In this document: in pieces, positions 7,102-8,264 of the stretch
How positions within the stretch are numbered: position 1 is the stretch's first letter
Layout: the number at the start of each line of letters is the position of its first letter
Assembly (NCBI GenBank): GCA_018057635.1
Contig: JAGPDJ010000050.1
Coordinates: 2,257-10,520 of the forward strand
Direction of reading: 5' to 3'
DNA length: 8,264 bases
Origin: Ferruginibacter sp.
GTDB lineage: Bacteria; Bacteroidota; Bacteroidia; Chitinophagales; Chitinophagaceae
Program-made: the position numbers and the translations under genes
The notes under the pieces: generated by a model
The model's database searches: none
Seen by the model: the letters and a program-made list of their open reading frames with translations, nothing else
Told to the model about the DNA's origin: nothing

Positions 7102-7692
7102 TTAACGACCGGTTTTTTCTTCGTTACCATTCGATGTATTTCCCCACCTGAATGTTTTCGTGGGTAAGCCCGTAAGGTCAAGCACCCTGTCAACAACAGT
7201 TGCGGCCAATTCTTCCATGGTTGTTGGTTTGCTGTAAAATGAAGGAGTAGCCGGGCAAATGATCCCACCAGCCAATGTGATCGTTTCCATATTCCTGATA
7301 TGGACCAGGTTATAAGGAGTATCTCTGGCAACACAAATCAGTTTTCTCCGCTCTTTTAATATTACATCCGCTGCCCTGGTGATCAGGTCGTTAGAAATAC
7401 CGGCTGCGATCCTGCCTAGCGTACCCATACTGCAGGGGATAATGATCATGGTATCATATTGACCGGAACCGGAGGCAAAAGAAGCAGTAAAGTCCTGGTT
7501 TGTGTAATAATTTACGTTGAAATCTCCATAGTCAATGCTGTCGAGTTCTGTCTGCCATACCTGTTTAGCGTTTTCAGTTATCACTACAGCTGTATCCTTG
7601 CAATAGTCCTTTAATTGCTCAAGTTTTGTTAATAATTGCCTTGCATATATGGATCCGCTGGCGCCGGTTATTGCCACAACAATTTTTTGCAT
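7102..7692 (-). CDS. ubiX: UbiX-type flavin prenyltransferase
   Basis: UbiX joins a dimethylallyl group to reduced FMN, making the prenylated flavin cofactor used by UbiD-type decarboxylases in quinone or aromatic-acid metabolism; it acts in the cytoplasm. The 196-residue length is normal. The flavin-binding start is VVAITGASGSIYARQLL (5-21). Glu49, the usual catalytic Glu, is present. CSMGTLGRIAAG (87-98), NDLITRAADVILKERRKL (101-118) and CPATPSFYSKP (146-156, with Tyr153) are typical. At 123-124 the usual Arg-Glu of the 'RETP' motif is Arg-Asp (ARDTPYNL), a conservative change at a position held to be functional. The start is the ATG at 7692, with no better upstream choice. No ubiD is visible nearby. 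The gene is divergent from the thioredoxin-like gene (43 bp) and convergent with the LolA-like gene. No clear terminator was found for it. Confidence 0.93.
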   Translation of the reverse strand: MQKIVVAITGASGSIYARQLLTKLEQLKDYCKDTAVVITENAKQVWQTELDSIDYGDFNVNYYTNQDFTASFASGSGQYDTMIIIPCSMGTLGRIAAGISNDLITRAADVILKERRKLICVARDTPYNLVHIRNMETITLAGGIICPATPSFYSKPTTMEELAATVVDRVLDLTGLPTKTFRWGNTSNGNEEKTGR

Positions 7693-7700
7693 TAATTTTC
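7671..7700 (+). promoter_or_regulatory. candidate promoter of the thioredoxin-like gene
   Basis: TTG (7671-7673), a 19-bp spacer and TAATTTTC (7693-7700) match the Bacteroidota promoter form with one mismatch (final G to C). Spacer length and the 35-bp distance to the ATG at 7736 are identical to those of the promoter at 6190-6219. The -33 part would lie inside the first codons of ubiX. Confidence 0.4.
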
Positions 7701-7735
7701 CGTTTTAAATATCTAAGCTACTAAACATTCATTTG

Positions 7736-8245
7736 ATGCAAAAAGTTATACGTTTTTTAATATTTATGCTGCTTGCGGTTACAGTTTTTTCCTTTTATGC
7801 TCCTGGAAAAGAAAAAGTGAACTGGATCAGTTTAGCCCAGCTGAATGAAATGTACAGCAAGAATCCAAAACCGGTACTACTGGATGTGTATACCGATTGG
7901 TGCGGCTGGTGCAAGGAAATGGACAGAACAACCTATCAGAATGATAAGCTGGCAAAGTATATCAATGAGAAGTATTATGCTGTAAAACTGAATGCAGAAT
8001 CAAAAGAAAATATTGTTTTCAATAATAAGAATTACAGCAGTGCCCAGTTTGCCGAATTTCTGCTTTACGGGCGTATGTCATATCCTACCACTGTTTTTTT
8101 ATCATCAATAGATGCCCGTCCGGCACCACTGCCCGGTTATATGAAACCCAAAGACATGGAAGCACCGCTGAAATATTTTGGAGAAGGGGCATATAAGAGC
8201 CAGACTTTTGTAGATTTCAGCAAGAAGATGAAGAATGAATGGTAA
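7736..8245 (+). CDS. exported thioredoxin-like protein with CGWC motif
   Basis: The product is 169 residues from the ATG at 7736; a TTG directly upstream (7733) could add one residue but the ATG is preferred. Residues 1-22 (MQKVIRF, then a hydrophobic run) are a signal peptide or membrane anchor, so the thioredoxin fold should face the periplasm. DVYTDWCGWCKEMD (50-63) holds the redox pair Cys56/Cys59, and SYPTTVFL (115-122) supplies the cis-proline (Pro117) opposite the active site. This arrangement fits the thioredoxin_7/DsbD-C-terminal-like group, which reduces or exchanges disulfides in envelope proteins; the true substrate is unknown. No lipobox Cys is present. The gene is divergent from ubiX across 43 bp. 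The 19 bases after its stop show no terminator before the window ends. Confidence 0.87.
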   Translation: MQKVIRFLIFMLLAVTVFSFYAPGKEKVNWISLAQLNEMYSKNPKPVLLDVYTDWCGWCKEMDRTTYQNDKLAKYINEKYYAVKLNAESKENIVFNNKNYSSAQFAEFLLYGRMSYPTTVFLSSIDARPAPLPGYMKPKDMEAPLKYFGEGAYKSQTFVDFSKKMKNEW

Positions 8246-8264
8246 TCTAATGCAAGTATATAAA

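Noticed and set aside
7062..7334. 90-codon minus-strand frame overlapping ubiX
   Set aside because: It is an out-of-frame shadow of ubiX with no family-like sequence.

Overview
The window looks like chromosomal DNA of a Bacteroidota bacterium, most likely from the Chitinophagaceae or a close relative. The grounds are a gliding-motility/type IX secretion C-terminal (CHU_C) domain on a PKD-repeat exoprotein, a DUF4407 membrane protein, a MutS with the Bacteroidota-style GPNMSGKS Walker A, AT-rich leaders without clear Shine-Dalgarno sequences, and a promoter of the Bacteroidota form TTG-N19-TAnnTTTG. Family assignments come from reading the translations; no database search was possible.

Layout. 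Bases 1-1946 (minus) hold a large secreted protein with a signal peptide, a tandem pair of related ~100-residue modules, two PKD domains and the start of a CHU_C secretion domain; its C-terminus lies beyond the window edge. Bases 2049-4649 (minus) encode the complete mismatch-repair ATPase MutS. A 58-bp imperfect palindrome lies between these two genes. A 169-bp gap follows, with ATTTGAAG-type direct and inverted repeats, then a DUF4407 membrane/coiled-coil protein (4819-6018, minus). A divergent intergenic region leads to a plus-strand LolA-like lipoprotein carrier (6255-6917) with a well-formed promoter and a strong intrinsic terminator. Convergent to it is ubiX (7102-7692, minus), a flavin prenyltransferase. 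A thioredoxin-like envelope protein (7736-8245, plus) is divergent from ubiX across 43 bp.

The genes look like separate housekeeping and envelope units, not one pathway. Three products (CHU_C protein, LolA-like, thioredoxin-like) are exported and one (DUF4407) is a membrane protein; MutS and UbiX are cytoplasmic. No gap exceeds 300 bp. I found no RNA gene, CRISPR array, transposase or phage gene, and no evidence for a new defence or mobile system. The points worth a second look are the duplicated modules in the exoprotein, the hinged coiled coil of the DUF4407 protein, a Glu-to-Asp change at a conserved UbiX position, and three intergenic repeat structures.
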